Positions 1 through 6,669 are shown, numbered from the stretch's first letter. The stretch is 23,523 bases of DNA from Moraxella pluranimalium (GCF_002014825.1 NZ_MUYU01000016.1:1-23523), one strand, 5' to 3'. Notes: generated by a model from the sequence alone, not told the origin. Translations and numbers: made by a program.

Positions 1-98
1 TCTGCACTAAAGCTTCGTCTTGGTCGTCTCATGGTTTATCCTCATTTTTATGATATTGTACCACTTATTGAGGACTGCGGGATTAGTGTACCACTACA
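1..98 (-). mobile_element. End of an insertion sequence with transposase start (partial)
   Basis: On the minus strand an ATG at 32-30, preceded by a GAGGAT ribosome binding site, opens a reading frame that runs off the window (MRRPRRSFSA...). An Arg/Lys-rich start of this kind is typical of OrfA of IS3-family transposases. The presumed IS tip begins with TG at about position 98. The terminal region holds two direct copies of GTGGTACA on the minus strand (94-87 and 64-57), 30 bp apart, which could be transposase binding sites. Only about 98 bp of the element is visible, so the family assignment is an inference and the exact tip is approximate. Confidence 0.5.
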
Positions 99-169
99 CT
101 TTGGGTATGGCTGATTTCACGGTACTTATCAAGGATTTGTTGTAGAGTGATAGGAGCTTGGGTAGTCAT
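83..169 (-). pseudogene. Truncated N-terminus, possibly of an element helicase, cut by the IS
   Basis: A minus-strand ATG at 169-167 opens MTTQAPITLQQILDKYREIS followed by HTQS, after which the frame enters the IS end and stops at 85-83 (28 codons). The start resembles, from memory, the N-termini of large DEAD/DEAH helicase or restriction-like proteins of integrative elements (a short leader, then a DKYRE segment before a conserved KGxxFE stretch), but too little remains for a firm call. The rest of the gene should lie beyond the IS, to the left of the window. It follows alpA in the same orientation. Confidence 0.35.
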
Positions 170-251
170 ATAAAGTCCATATTAGATTTTAAAAATAGAT
201 GTTGCTTAGTATATCATAAATTCTTAATTGGTAATTACATGAAAAAATGAC

Positions 252-284
252 AAAAAAATAAGCTCACACTTGTGAGCTTATTTT
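252..284 (-). terminator. Rho-independent terminator after alpA
   Basis: A near-perfect inverted repeat, 255-268 against 271-284, is built around AGCTCACA/TGTGAGCT. On the minus strand it is followed by a run of seven T (positions 258-252). It lies 10 bp beyond the alpA stop codon. Because the arms are A/T-rich at their bases it could also stop plus-strand transcripts. Confidence 0.8.
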
Positions 285-293
285 CCCACAACC

Positions 294-557
294 TTAACGG
301 TTGGTTATTTTGTTATTAATCCATTCGGCGATTTCAGTTGCCACCCAAAGGGTTTTGCCACCGATTTTTACTTTCTTGGGAAAAGTTGCATCATAGCGTG
401 GTGACTTTTTATTCATAATGTCGTAAATCGCCGAACAACTCATACAGGTATAAAGCTGTACTTCTTTGATTCTTAACAGTTTTGGAATGATGATGTTTAC
501 GCCAGTTCTTTCGTCTTGGATGATGTAATTGGTTAAAGCTGGATTGATGTTGGTCAT
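294..557 (-). CDS. alpA: AlpA-family small HTH regulator / putative excisionase
   Basis: The product is 87 residues, the usual size of AlpA-type (MerR-like winged helix) DNA-binding proteins of P4-like prophages and genomic islands. Residues 29-50 (RIKEVQLYTCMSCSAIYDIM) form the helix-turn-helix, and residues 59-80 (FPKKVKIGG...W..TEIAEWI) form the wing and final helix typical of the family. Known relatives activate integrase expression or act as excisionases. The start at 557 is backed by AGGAG eight bases upstream. Three 10-bp-phased TTGGAA motifs lie 69-98 bp upstream, and similar phased motifs lie beside the integrase, so AlpA is the natural candidate to bind both (inference). Confidence 0.85.
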   Translation of the reverse strand: MTNINPALTNYIIQDERTGVNIIIPKLLRIKEVQLYTCMSCSAIYDIMNKKSPRYDATFPKKVKIGGKTLWVATEIAEWINNKITNR

Positions 558-625
558 ATTAAAATCTCCTAGTTAATGGCAAAGATTGCTCTTCACATAA
601 CAAATGGCTTTCCCATATTTTTTAA

Positions 626-655
626 AATCTTCCAAACTCTTCCAAAATCTTCCAA
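626..655 (-). repeat. Three phased 10-bp repeats (TTGGAAGA) upstream of alpA
   Basis: On the minus strand TTGGAAGATT, TTGGAAGAGT and TTGGAAGATT follow one another without gaps, each 10 bp long, putting TTGGAAGA on one face of the helix. They lie between the stop of the Gp3-like gene (658) and the start of alpA (557). The same TTGGAA core with 10-bp phasing recurs at 8221-8250, which suggests a shared DNA-binding protein. Confidence 0.75.
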
Positions 656-657
656 TC

Positions 658-1560
658 TCAAGACACCGCACTCACGCTTCTTCGTAACCCCTGCTCAATC
701 GACCAGCTCTCATTGGCAGGCTGATTGGCTTGAATCGGTGGATTTTCAACTGGATAGAACTCATCAACAATCTCACCACCTTCATCACCATCTACTTCAA
801 AGGCAGAATTGGCATAGCCTTGTTTGGCGACTTCTTCCAAGGCTTGCTGGTTAAAACCGCTTTGCTGTTGCTCCTTAAAGATGGCTTGGGCGTTTTCAAC
901 CGCTTCTTTTAGGCTAAAACCGTCCTGCAAGGTCAAATCAACGTAGTAAATCGGCGTGCGATAGCTTTGAGCCGTGCTTTTACCCCTTATGGTTAATTGC
1001 AGTGGTAAGCAGGACAACAATCCCCCTGACACCGCATTAAAATAGCTAAGACGTGCCATAAGTGTGCGAATAGAGTTATAACCTGTGGTACGAAATACAA
1101 ATGAGCCAAGCTCATCCAAATACTCATCATTGGCATTTAGATTGGTGTACAGCCTACCAAATAACTTGCAGTTACCGTTTTGTCCCAGTGGGCAACTTTC
1201 AGGACTTGGACAAGGCAAGTGCTCCACGCCGTTACTGGTTCGTCTTTGACACGTCTCACCATTACCGACACAGATTGGTCTGCCTGTTTGTCTGTCAAAC
1301 AAGGTGTACTCAGCTCGCAAGTTTAATTCAGGCGTATTAAACAACATTCGTACAGGGATTTGACGCAGTTTGCCGTTGGGGCTATGTTGGCGTAATTTGT
1401 CATCAAGCGGATGATTGACCCAGCCATCTTTGCCTTGGATTTGACTGGTAATGGTGAACTGGTCGTCTTTTTGCGGTAGGCGTTTACCGTTTTTCTCGAC
1501 GACTTTACCAATGCTGATACGACCTAGAATCGGTGGGGTAATGGTTAAACCTTTAATCAT
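658..1560 (-). CDS. Zinc-cysteine protein resembling phiC31 Gp3-type recombination directionality factors
   Basis: The product is 300 residues. The N-terminus (about 8-40, LGRISIGKVVEKNGK..PQKDDQF) and a cysteine-rich core with C97, C104, C117, C123 and C131 (CVGNGETC ... CPSPESCPLGQNGNC) match what I remember of the Gp3-like family. The segment LGSFVFRTTGYNSIRTLMAR (151-170) also fits that family. Databases often label such proteins 'hydrolase or metal-binding protein'. phiC31 Gp3 switches a serine integrase to excision, but the integrase of this element is a tyrosine recombinase. Neighbouring a YqaJ nuclease, the protein might instead act in DNA recombination or annealing (inference). The C-terminal 70 residues are acidic and low-complexity. 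AAGGAG precedes the start. Confidence 0.6.
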   Translation of the reverse strand: MIKGLTITPPILGRISIGKVVEKNGKRLPQKDDQFTITSQIQGKDGWVNHPLDDKLRQHSPNGKLRQIPVRMLFNTPELNLRAEYTLFDRQTGRPICVGNGETCQRRTSNGVEHLPCPSPESCPLGQNGNCKLFGRLYTNLNANDEYLDELGSFVFRTTGYNSIRTLMARLSYFNAVSGGLLSCLPLQLTIRGKSTAQSYRTPIYYVDLTLQDGFSLKEAVENAQAIFKEQQQSGFNQQALEEVAKQGYANSAFEVDGDEGGEIVDEFYPVENPPIQANQPANESWSIEQGLRRSVSAVS

Positions 1561-1628
1561 GAGATTACTCCTTTTGGATAAAATGTGTGAATTGGTTAAA
1601 CTGTTGGAACAAGTTTATTTGTAAAATA

Positions 1629-1666
1629 AAATCCCATGCTCTGCTTAGATACAGGGCATGGGATTT
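1629..1666 (-). terminator. Stem-loop terminator after the YqaJ nuclease gene
   Basis: The inverted repeat AATCCCATGC (1630-1639) / GCATGGGATT (1656-1665) extends slightly on both sides. On the minus strand it is followed by a T-rich tract (TTTTATTTTAC). It sits just beyond the nuclease stop at 1692 and before the Gp3-like start at 1560. Confidence 0.7.
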
Positions 1667-1691
1667 ATGTCGCCAAAGTTAATTAAAACGC

Positions 1692-2768
1692 TTATTTGGC
1701 ATGATTGATAACAAAGCGTCTGCTTCCTTGTCTGATTTGTGGATACTGCTCTAACAGCTCAGGCTTATCTTTTAGCAACGCCTTGCTGTCTAGGCTTACG
1801 CTGTCTTTGGACTTTTTCCAACTGATAGAGCCGTGGGCAAATGTGGCGATATCATGCTCATTCATAGCTTGGCAAAGCTGTTGCTTTAAATAGTCAAAAC
1901 GAGCTTGGTGTTCATCAATCAAGCGTTTTTGTTCAAGCAGTTCGTCAAAATAATCGTTAAGTAAGAGATTGTCACTAAAATCAATCTCGCCTACACCGCT
2001 AGGACATAAAGCTTGTAAGGCTTTTTGGGCTGACTCACTGCCATCAGCAGGTGGAGCGATATCATCTTTAACATACTGCCAAAACTGACGTTCTTGTTTG
2101 ATAATTTGCTCAATCAATACATCATCACGTTTGACTTCAAAGAGTCTAGCTTCATGACCGCCAAGCAACACGCAGACATGAGCCAGCTGTTTGCCAGTCA
2201 CCGCTAATTGATGTTGCACCTGACAAGCAACATATAACGGTACACCATTTTGCCAAAGCTTCGCCCCATGTATGCCAGCGGTTTTGATTTCTAACACACC
2301 CACATCAGGGTTGCTCACCGCATAGTCCAAATTGGCAAGCATAAACTCGTGTTCAGGGTGCTGTAACACGGCATTGACACGGCGGACTTTATTGCCCGTT
2401 TTGGCGGTGTAGTATTTGGCAACCAAGGGTTCTAACTGCTTACCCCAGTACAGCGGAGCATAGCCATCTACTGGTGTTTGACTAGGCTCGGTACGACCTG
2501 TTTTAATCAGCCACAATTCAAGTAACGACATATATGGATTCACTCCGCATACGGTGGGGGCATCGCTACTGCCAATGCCCTGCTTTCTAACATCTAGCCA
2601 TTCTTGGTGGCTTAAGTCTTTGGTATCGACTAGACGGATTGGCTTGCCCAAATTCACAGATTTCACGCTTTTGCCCGCTTTGGCGATTGGATAATCTGAT
2701 TTTAACGCCACAATGCCAGTAGGACTGCTGTTTGTTTGTGCGTTTGGTTGAGATAAAGTTGGATTCAT
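1692..2768 (-). CDS. YqaJ / lambda exonuclease-type recombination nuclease
   Basis: The product is 358 residues. After a variable N-terminal 50 residues come the family hallmarks: GIGSSDA (64-70), the conserved glutamate in GKQLEP (E113), D148 in LANLD, the E160-x-K162 pair in VLEIKTAG, and Q183/Q185 in CQVQHQ. These form the PD-(D/E)xK metal centre of 5'-3' dsDNA exonucleases such as lambda Exo and YqaJ, so the active site looks intact. Such nucleases usually work with a single-strand annealing protein. No recognisable RecT, Red-beta or Erf is adjacent, but DUF932 and Gp3-like proteins flank it. Start at 2768 is supported by GGAG nine bases upstream. The C-terminal third (about 270-358) is helical and not conserved in my recollection. 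Confidence 0.85.
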   Translation of the reverse strand: MNPTLSQPNAQTNSSPTGIVALKSDYPIAKAGKSVKSVNLGKPIRLVDTKDLSHQEWLDVRKQGIGSSDAPTVCGVNPYMSLLELWLIKTGRTEPSQTPVDGYAPLYWGKQLEPLVAKYYTAKTGNKVRRVNAVLQHPEHEFMLANLDYAVSNPDVGVLEIKTAGIHGAKLWQNGVPLYVACQVQHQLAVTGKQLAHVCVLLGGHEARLFEVKRDDVLIEQIIKQERQFWQYVKDDIAPPADGSESAQKALQALCPSGVGEIDFSDNLLLNDYFDELLEQKRLIDEHQARFDYLKQQLCQAMNEHDIATFAHGSISWKKSKDSVSLDSKALLKDKPELLEQYPQIRQGSRRFVINHAK

Positions 2769-2815
2769 AAAAAGACTCCATTAGTTAAAATGATTGGTAA
2801 TGTTAAAAATACAAT

Positions 2816-2833
2816 CCGTGCCTTGATGCACGG
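2816..2833 (-). terminator. Small second hairpin between the DUF932 and YqaJ genes
   Basis: CCGTGC (2816-2821) pairs with GCACGG (2828-2833) around a 6-nt loop. On the minus strand it is followed after a few bases by a T-rich stretch. It lies just downstream of the stronger hairpin at 2855-2882, so the two may act as a tandem terminator or as a leader structure for the nuclease mRNA. Confidence 0.4.
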
Positions 2834-2850
2834 TTTAAACACACGGCATA

Positions 2851-2882
2851 AAAAAACCACGTCCCCTGCTGGGAACGTGGTT
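2851..2882 (-). terminator. Rho-independent terminator after the DUF932 gene
   Basis: AACCACGT (2855-2862) pairs with ACGTGGTT (2875-2882), extended inward by CCC/GGG across one mismatch, with loop TGCT. On the minus strand it ends in seven T. The tail after the stem (GCATAAAAAAA when read on the plus strand) is shared with the hairpins at 4341 and 8175. Confidence 0.8.
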
Positions 2883-2944
2883 GTTACAACAAGAACAGTA
2901 TCGGATAAATTGCTTTAAGCACCATCAAAAGCAAATGATTAAGA

Positions 2945-3937
2945 TTAAGCCACTAACCGCATGGCTTCTTCCAAGCCCTTTTGCTTTAAACTCGCCCCTG
3001 TGCCGAACCAAGCAGAATCAAGTCTATGGTCGGTGGACATGGCACGACGTTCATGGTCTACAAACTCAGTCATCGCACATAAAAGCCCATACGCCGTATC
3101 TTTGGCGGAGTCTAGTTCAGCCCCACGTCCTTGACCATTAAACATGGTTAGGATTTGATTCATGGCTTTGGCATTAGGAACGGCTTGTCCAGTTTTCTTG
3201 GACGTTGGAAACACAATTAGCCTATCATCCACATCATTAAACACACGGTTTAAATAACTCACCGCTTCGGCTTGGCTCACACGTCGCTCGGCAAGCTGTT
3301 TCATTTGGTAATTATGCTCATCCCACTGCTTAATGGAAATACCCAACTGGTTTTTGACCTTTTCAGCATCAAACACTGTGCTGTGTGGCACTTTGACCAC
3401 ACTACCGCTTTTATCAGCTAAGCTGATGGCAAGCGTGTTATTGCACACCACTCGAATGGACGTAAATTGAGCAGTAGTTGCCAATGTGCCATCACAAGCG
3501 GTTGCTAGTAAAATATAGCCATGACTAACATCGCCACCTTTTAAGGTAACTGACTGCCCTGTACGAGCCAACGCCCAAAACTTACGCCCACCTTTTAATA
3601 CGCCAGCGGTTTCTAATTCAAAGTCAGCTTTTTCGGTCAAATCTCGATAAAACTCCAAGATTTGACGTGGCTGAACTTCTTGATACCGCTGAGATACCAC
3701 GGACAGCGGTTCAAGCGTATCTGAGCGATACAAGACTTTATTATCACTAAACGGCATAATCAAATCACCACCTTTGTCATTATGAGCATAATAACTGACA
3801 TCCGATGATTCAATCGTCCAGTCCATACCTGCTTGTTTTGCCCATACTTCAATGGGTTGTTTGGGGGCAAGCTGGCTACCTAGACCGTGCCAAGGGGTGT
3901 CACCAACGTATGCCATAGTTTCTACTAAATGTGCCAT
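2945..3937 (-). CDS. DUF932 phage/plasmid-type protein
   Basis: The product is 330 residues. The N-terminus MAHLVETMAYVGDTPWHGLG with the PWHGLG signature, followed by a central FWALARTGQSV and a later region with VVCNNTLA, identifies the DUF932 / TIGR03299 phage-plasmid-like family. These proteins are common in plasmids, prophages and integrative elements. I know of no firm biochemical role, and a role in DNA metabolism is only suggested by genetic association. The start at 3937 follows AGGAG eight bases upstream and lies 11 bp after the stop of the preceding three-CxxC protein gene, so the two are probably co-transcribed. A terminator follows at 2851-2882. Confidence 0.85.
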   Translation of the reverse strand: MAHLVETMAYVGDTPWHGLGSQLAPKQPIEVWAKQAGMDWTIESSDVSYYAHNDKGGDLIMPFSDNKVLYRSDTLEPLSVVSQRYQEVQPRQILEFYRDLTEKADFELETAGVLKGGRKFWALARTGQSVTLKGGDVSHGYILLATACDGTLATTAQFTSIRVVCNNTLAISLADKSGSVVKVPHSTVFDAEKVKNQLGISIKQWDEHNYQMKQLAERRVSQAEAVSYLNRVFNDVDDRLIVFPTSKKTGQAVPNAKAMNQILTMFNGQGRGAELDSAKDTAYGLLCAMTEFVDHERRAMSTDHRLDSAWFGTGASLKQKGLEEAMRLVA

Positions 3938-3948
3938 ATAAGACTCCT

Positions 3949-4308
3949 TTAAATATCAATACTAGAAAATGGTTCTGATGGGGTTTTATTGAACTCACCA
4001 TCATGAATAGTCGTGGGTTTAAAGACATTTTGGCAGTTAGAGCAATAGTACAAATCTTGCCCAACATTGCCCAATAGCGATTTACCACTTGATGTCTGTT
4101 GCCAAATACTAAACCCAACACCAAAAAGCGTGCCAACCGCCATGCCAATCATGGGATTCACCTGACAATTCTTACAGATTTTTACACCCACGCTTGCAAG
4201 CACTGTGGGCGAAAACACGGTTTGATTGAGCGACTCAGGAAAATTAAGACTTGCCCCTTTAACAGGATAGACCTGAGTTGAGTAGCATTTATTGCAAAAT
4301 GGTTTCAT
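3949..4308 (-). CDS. Small membrane protein with three CxxC knuckles, unknown function
   Basis: I do not recognise a named family. The 119-residue product has three CxxC pairs (C5/C8, C45/C48, C89/C92), enough for zinc-ribbon-like metal sites, and one hydrophobic stretch at about 52-69 (PMIGMAVGTLFGVGFSIW) that could span the membrane. The residues between the pairs are not obviously conserved. I place the start at 4308 because GGAG lies 7 bases upstream. The in-frame ATG at 4320 is part of that ribosome binding site and would add only MEFC. The gene ends 11 bp before DUF932 and shares its transcript. Its retention between replication and recombination genes hints at an element maintenance role, but nothing in the sequence proves it. 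Confidence 0.7.
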   Translation of the reverse strand: MKPFCNKCYSTQVYPVKGASLNFPESLNQTVFSPTVLASVGVKICKNCQVNPMIGMAVGTLFGVGFSIWQQTSSGKSLLGNVGQDLYYCSNCQNVFKPTTIHDGEFNKTPSEPFSSIDI

Positions 4309-4340
4309 ACAAAACTCCATTGGTTAAAAATTTACGGCAT

Positions 4341-4372
4341 AAAAAAAGGGCTTGCCTTTATGGTAAGCCCTT
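4341..4372 (-). terminator. Rho-independent terminator after the Gp2-like gene
   Basis: AAGGGCTTGCC (4346-4356) pairs with GGTAAGCCCTT (4362-4372) with one G-U pair and loop TTTAT. Seven T follow on the minus strand. It lies between the Gp2-like stop (4419) and the start of the three-CxxC gene (4308), so the latter either depends on read-through or has its own promoter. Confidence 0.8.
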
Positions 4373-4418
4373 GATTCAATTAAGTATTATAGATTTGAAA
4401 AAGTTTTGATATGAACAT

Positions 4419-5330
4419 TTAATTTAAGCCACGGCGTTTCTTTGACTTAAATATACCTTTGCCAAATGTACGCATATTAGGCAGTTTAGCAAGTAACATT
4501 TGATTGTCCTTTTCAGGATTGACGAGATAGCCTGCCACGTTTAACGCATTCTCTACTTCCATTGGATTATTGCGATGTATCATACCTACCCCCAGTTTAC
4601 CCATATCAGCAAAACGTCTTTTATAATCAGCTGTGTGACAATTAAAATGACAACCCACTTTATCTGTTAGTCGTTGCCAAACTTTGCCAACTTCATCAGC
4701 CAAATAATAATCCTTTTGACGTTTTGAGCCATCATACATCAGCAATAAGTGGCAATGATAGCCCTTATCCGCCCCTTGCTCTAACGCCCAAGCGTAGCCC
4801 TGCAAGTCACGAAAACAAGTATCACCATTACTGATGCGTTTTAATAATAACTTCATGTGATTATTCACATCAGCAACATCCATCAAATGCTGAGATGCTT
4901 TTGGATAGCCCAAATCAACACGAACAAACAACAATCGTGAATAATGACTAATCACAGACTCCACATAACTTATCAGAGTTTGGCGGTTTGTTAGCTCCTG
5001 TTTTCGCCAGCTGATAATTTCGGTCTCAATTTCATGCTTAGATTCATACAGCACATCTAAAAACAGCCCTGCATCAAAACTCATCATAAAGCTGTCTTGA
5101 CTATAACCTGTTTGACAGCTTTGCTCGTAAGCATACAGAAAAACTTCGATGCTTATACTGAATTGATAATTTATCTGATTGTTAAAATATATCCAAAATC
5201 GCTCATGACAATCTTTAATCAAAAATTTACAATAAGCAATCTCTTGCCTTCCTGAAATTAGGTCTAAAACCAATTGATGAATATCAAACAAGATTTGACT
5301 AGGGGTTTGATGATTGGATTGATTGAACAT
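4419..5330 (-). CDS. YagK/YfjJ C-terminal domain (inovirus Gp2-like) replication-type protein
   Basis: The product is 303 residues. Residues 135-290 carry the YagK/YfjJ domain: FVRVDLGYPK (135-144), GYAWALEQGADKGYHCHLLL (178-197) with an H192-x-H194 pair, and a terminal AGYLVNP...MRTFGKG segment. The His-x-His pair on a strand is what one expects of HUH-type rolling-circle initiators. A catalytic tyrosine cannot be assigned with certainty. Relatives occur in inoviruses and in cryptic prophages such as CP4-6 and CP4-57. The N-terminal 120 residues are less conserved and rich in aromatic and acidic residues. AGGAG nine bases before the ATG supports the start. The likely job is initiation of element replication after excision (inference). 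Confidence 0.75.
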   Translation of the reverse strand: MFNQSNHQTPSQILFDIHQLVLDLISGRQEIAYCKFLIKDCHERFWIYFNNQINYQFSISIEVFLYAYEQSCQTGYSQDSFMMSFDAGLFLDVLYESKHEIETEIISWRKQELTNRQTLISYVESVISHYSRLLFVRVDLGYPKASQHLMDVADVNNHMKLLLKRISNGDTCFRDLQGYAWALEQGADKGYHCHLLLMYDGSKRQKDYYLADEVGKVWQRLTDKVGCHFNCHTADYKRRFADMGKLGVGMIHRNNPMEVENALNVAGYLVNPEKDNQMLLAKLPNMRTFGKGIFKSKKRRGLN

Positions 5331-5520
5331 TTTCTGTTACTCCTGCTTGGTTGATTGAAAGGTTCATAACAGTGTGGTGTTCAATGTTTTTTTACAGTTT
5401 GGCATTGACTGATTGGTTACAGCATAGGATAGATGATTGAATGATGATGATAAGTTAGACTAAATAGCAAGGATAGTGAGTATAGATATATTTAATTATA
5501 CTTGATTAGATTAATAACCA

Positions 5521-5561
5521 ACTAGCATGGCTAGTGAATTGTGTTGATTATGGCTAGTGAA
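5521..5561. repeat. Inverted and direct repeat cluster upstream of the Gp2-like gene
   Basis: ACTAGC-ATG-GCTAGT (5521-5535) is a perfect 6-bp inverted repeat. ATGGCTAGTGAA occurs twice in direct orientation (5527-5538 and 5550-5561), 23 bp apart. It lies about 190 bp upstream of the Gp2-like start and 260 bp upstream of the cargo gene, in the divergent gap. An operator or replication-origin element is possible. Confidence 0.45.
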
Positions 5562-5682
5562 CACTAAGAACTTTAACTGGCACACAGCAAATCACAAAAG
5601 AGAAAGTTAGTTTTTTCTCTAACTTCGAATAATCAGATAGAAAATAGGCTTAAAACCAGTATTTTCGGTTATTTAACCAAAA

Positions 5683-5822
5683 TAATATCTACGTAATATC
5701 TACGTAAAAATCTCAATAAATACATATAAAATACACTTAATATCTATAAAATACTCTTGTAGTATCTACTAATATAATCGTATAATGAGTCGGATTAATG
5801 ACTAAACTAAGGAGAATATCTA
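5683..5822 (+). repeat. Helically phased TATCTA boxes before the cargo gene
   Basis: TATCTA occurs at 5686, 5697, 5741, 5763 and 5817. The steps are 11, 44, 22 and 54 bp, that is close to whole turns of about 11 bp. The first two are part of an exact 11-bp tandem repeat TAATATCTACG (5683-5704). A second repeat, TATAAAATAC, occurs at 5725-5734 and 5745-5754, 20 bp apart. The array covers the promoter and reaches the start codon, as expected for an operator bound cooperatively. Confidence 0.55.
5757..5786 (+). promoter_or_regulatory. Sigma-70-type promoter of the cargo gene
   Basis: TTGTAG (5757-5762) and a perfect TATAAT (5781-5786) are separated by 18 bp. A second TATAAT lies at 5773-5778. 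A TATCTA box sits in the spacer. AAGGAG at 5809-5814 is the ribosome binding site for the ATG at 5824. Confidence 0.6.
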
Positions 5823-5823
5823 A

Positions 5824-6669
5824 ATGTCAAATTCACTATATAAACAAATATCGGATTGGGTCGAAGGTTTAAACTACAGAAGAATAGTTTTTGCATTAAG
5901 TATGGCTGAAATAATGTTTGATGAACGATTTGATTTAAGAACAGATAAAGACTACCTCTTGGTGATTTTGCAAAAACGCATTAAGGATGAGGAAGAATTG
6001 CGTGATTTAAAATCTAGAGTAATAGAAAATTCAGTTCCAGATGACTGCGTAGATTGGGTTCATCGGAGTAAAAGGCATGAGCTATGGTTTGCAAATCATG
6101 AGGAAATACTTAATACATTCTCCAATATTAAGACTGACATTCTCCCAAACTATTTCAAAAATCTAATATGCGAGATTGATTCATGCCACCGTATAGACAA
6201 TTGCAAACAAGTTGATTTTGACTTAAATTATAAAATTTATCTTTATAATAAAGTAAAGAAAGACTATGAATGTACATTGCAATATTTAAAACATTTTGAT
6301 TGGATAAAAAAAGATGATGAAAATTTATTAAACTGGTGTTTGGGTTACTTGGACAATAAACGCCTTCTGCCAAAGTACGGGCTGACTTACCCTGATAACT
6401 TAGCCGATAAATACGATGTTATTATGGTAAGCATCCAATTGACTTGGAATTATTCTTACTATACAGAATACCAAATATTCAAAGAAAAAATGCACAAAGC
6501 ATGGACTCAAAAAAAATGGCGAGATAAAAAGGATACGGAATCAGCTTTAGAGTATATTTTATCAAGAAAACAATTTCTCAAAATGTTAGAAATTTCTGAC
6601 AAACATAAATCTAAGCCGATTGACGTTTTAAACAATTGGATTGATGCAGAATATAAAAAACTAGACTAG
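5824..6669 (+). CDS. Element cargo protein of unknown function, possible ribbon-helix-helix tail
   Basis: I cannot name this 281-residue protein. It is rich in Lys, Asp, Tyr and Trp, is soluble by appearance (no signal peptide or membrane segment) and is encoded by very AT-rich DNA unlike the core genes. The tail (about 225-280: AWTQKKWRDKK...EYILSRKQFLKMLEI...VLNNWI) resembles in outline a short basic linker followed by a ribbon-helix-helix-like unit seen in other Moraxellaceae element proteins that I recall only loosely. If so, the phased repeats upstream may be its own operator. AAGGAG nine bases upstream supports the start. It is the only plus-strand gene in the element part, and its stop overlaps the integrase stop. 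Position beside the integrase is typical for cargo such as anti-phage genes, but no defence domain is visible. Confidence 0.75.
   Translation: MSNSLYKQISDWVEGLNYRRIVFALSMAEIMFDERFDLRTDKDYLLVILQKRIKDEEELRDLKSRVIENSVPDDCVDWVHRSKRHELWFANHEEILNTFSNIKTDILPNYFKNLICEIDSCHRIDNCKQVDFDLNYKIYLYNKVKKDYECTLQYLKHFDWIKKDDENLLNWCLGYLDNKRLLPKYGLTYPDNLADKYDVIMVSIQLTWNYSYYTEYQIFKEKMHKAWTQKKWRDKKDTESALEYILSRKQFLKMLEISDKHKSKPIDVLNNWIDAEYKKLD

Larger units (their letters stand above)
5331..5823. promoter_or_regulatory. Divergent AT-rich intergenic region (493 bp)
   Basis: This gap separates the leftward Gp2-like gene from the rightward cargo gene. It is markedly AT-rich, with no credible coding frame. It contains the repeat cluster at 5521-5561, a weak AAGTTAG/CTAACTT hairpin (5604-5625), the TATCTA-box array (5683-5822) and a good promoter at 5757-5786. 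Facing an HUH-like replication gene, it is also where one would look for a replication origin, but I see no nick-site consensus that I can defend. Confidence 0.55.

Noticed and set aside
2840..2856. ATGCCGT next to element terminators, reminiscent of the Neisseria DNA uptake sequence
   Set aside because: The match stops after seven bases (the Neisseria 12-mer continues TCTGAA-like) and occurs only beside poly-T tails, so coincidence is the simpler explanation.
5600..5625. AAGTTAG/CTAACTT hairpin as a terminator
   Set aside because: The stem is only seven A/T-rich base pairs with no gene ending nearby and no following T run.
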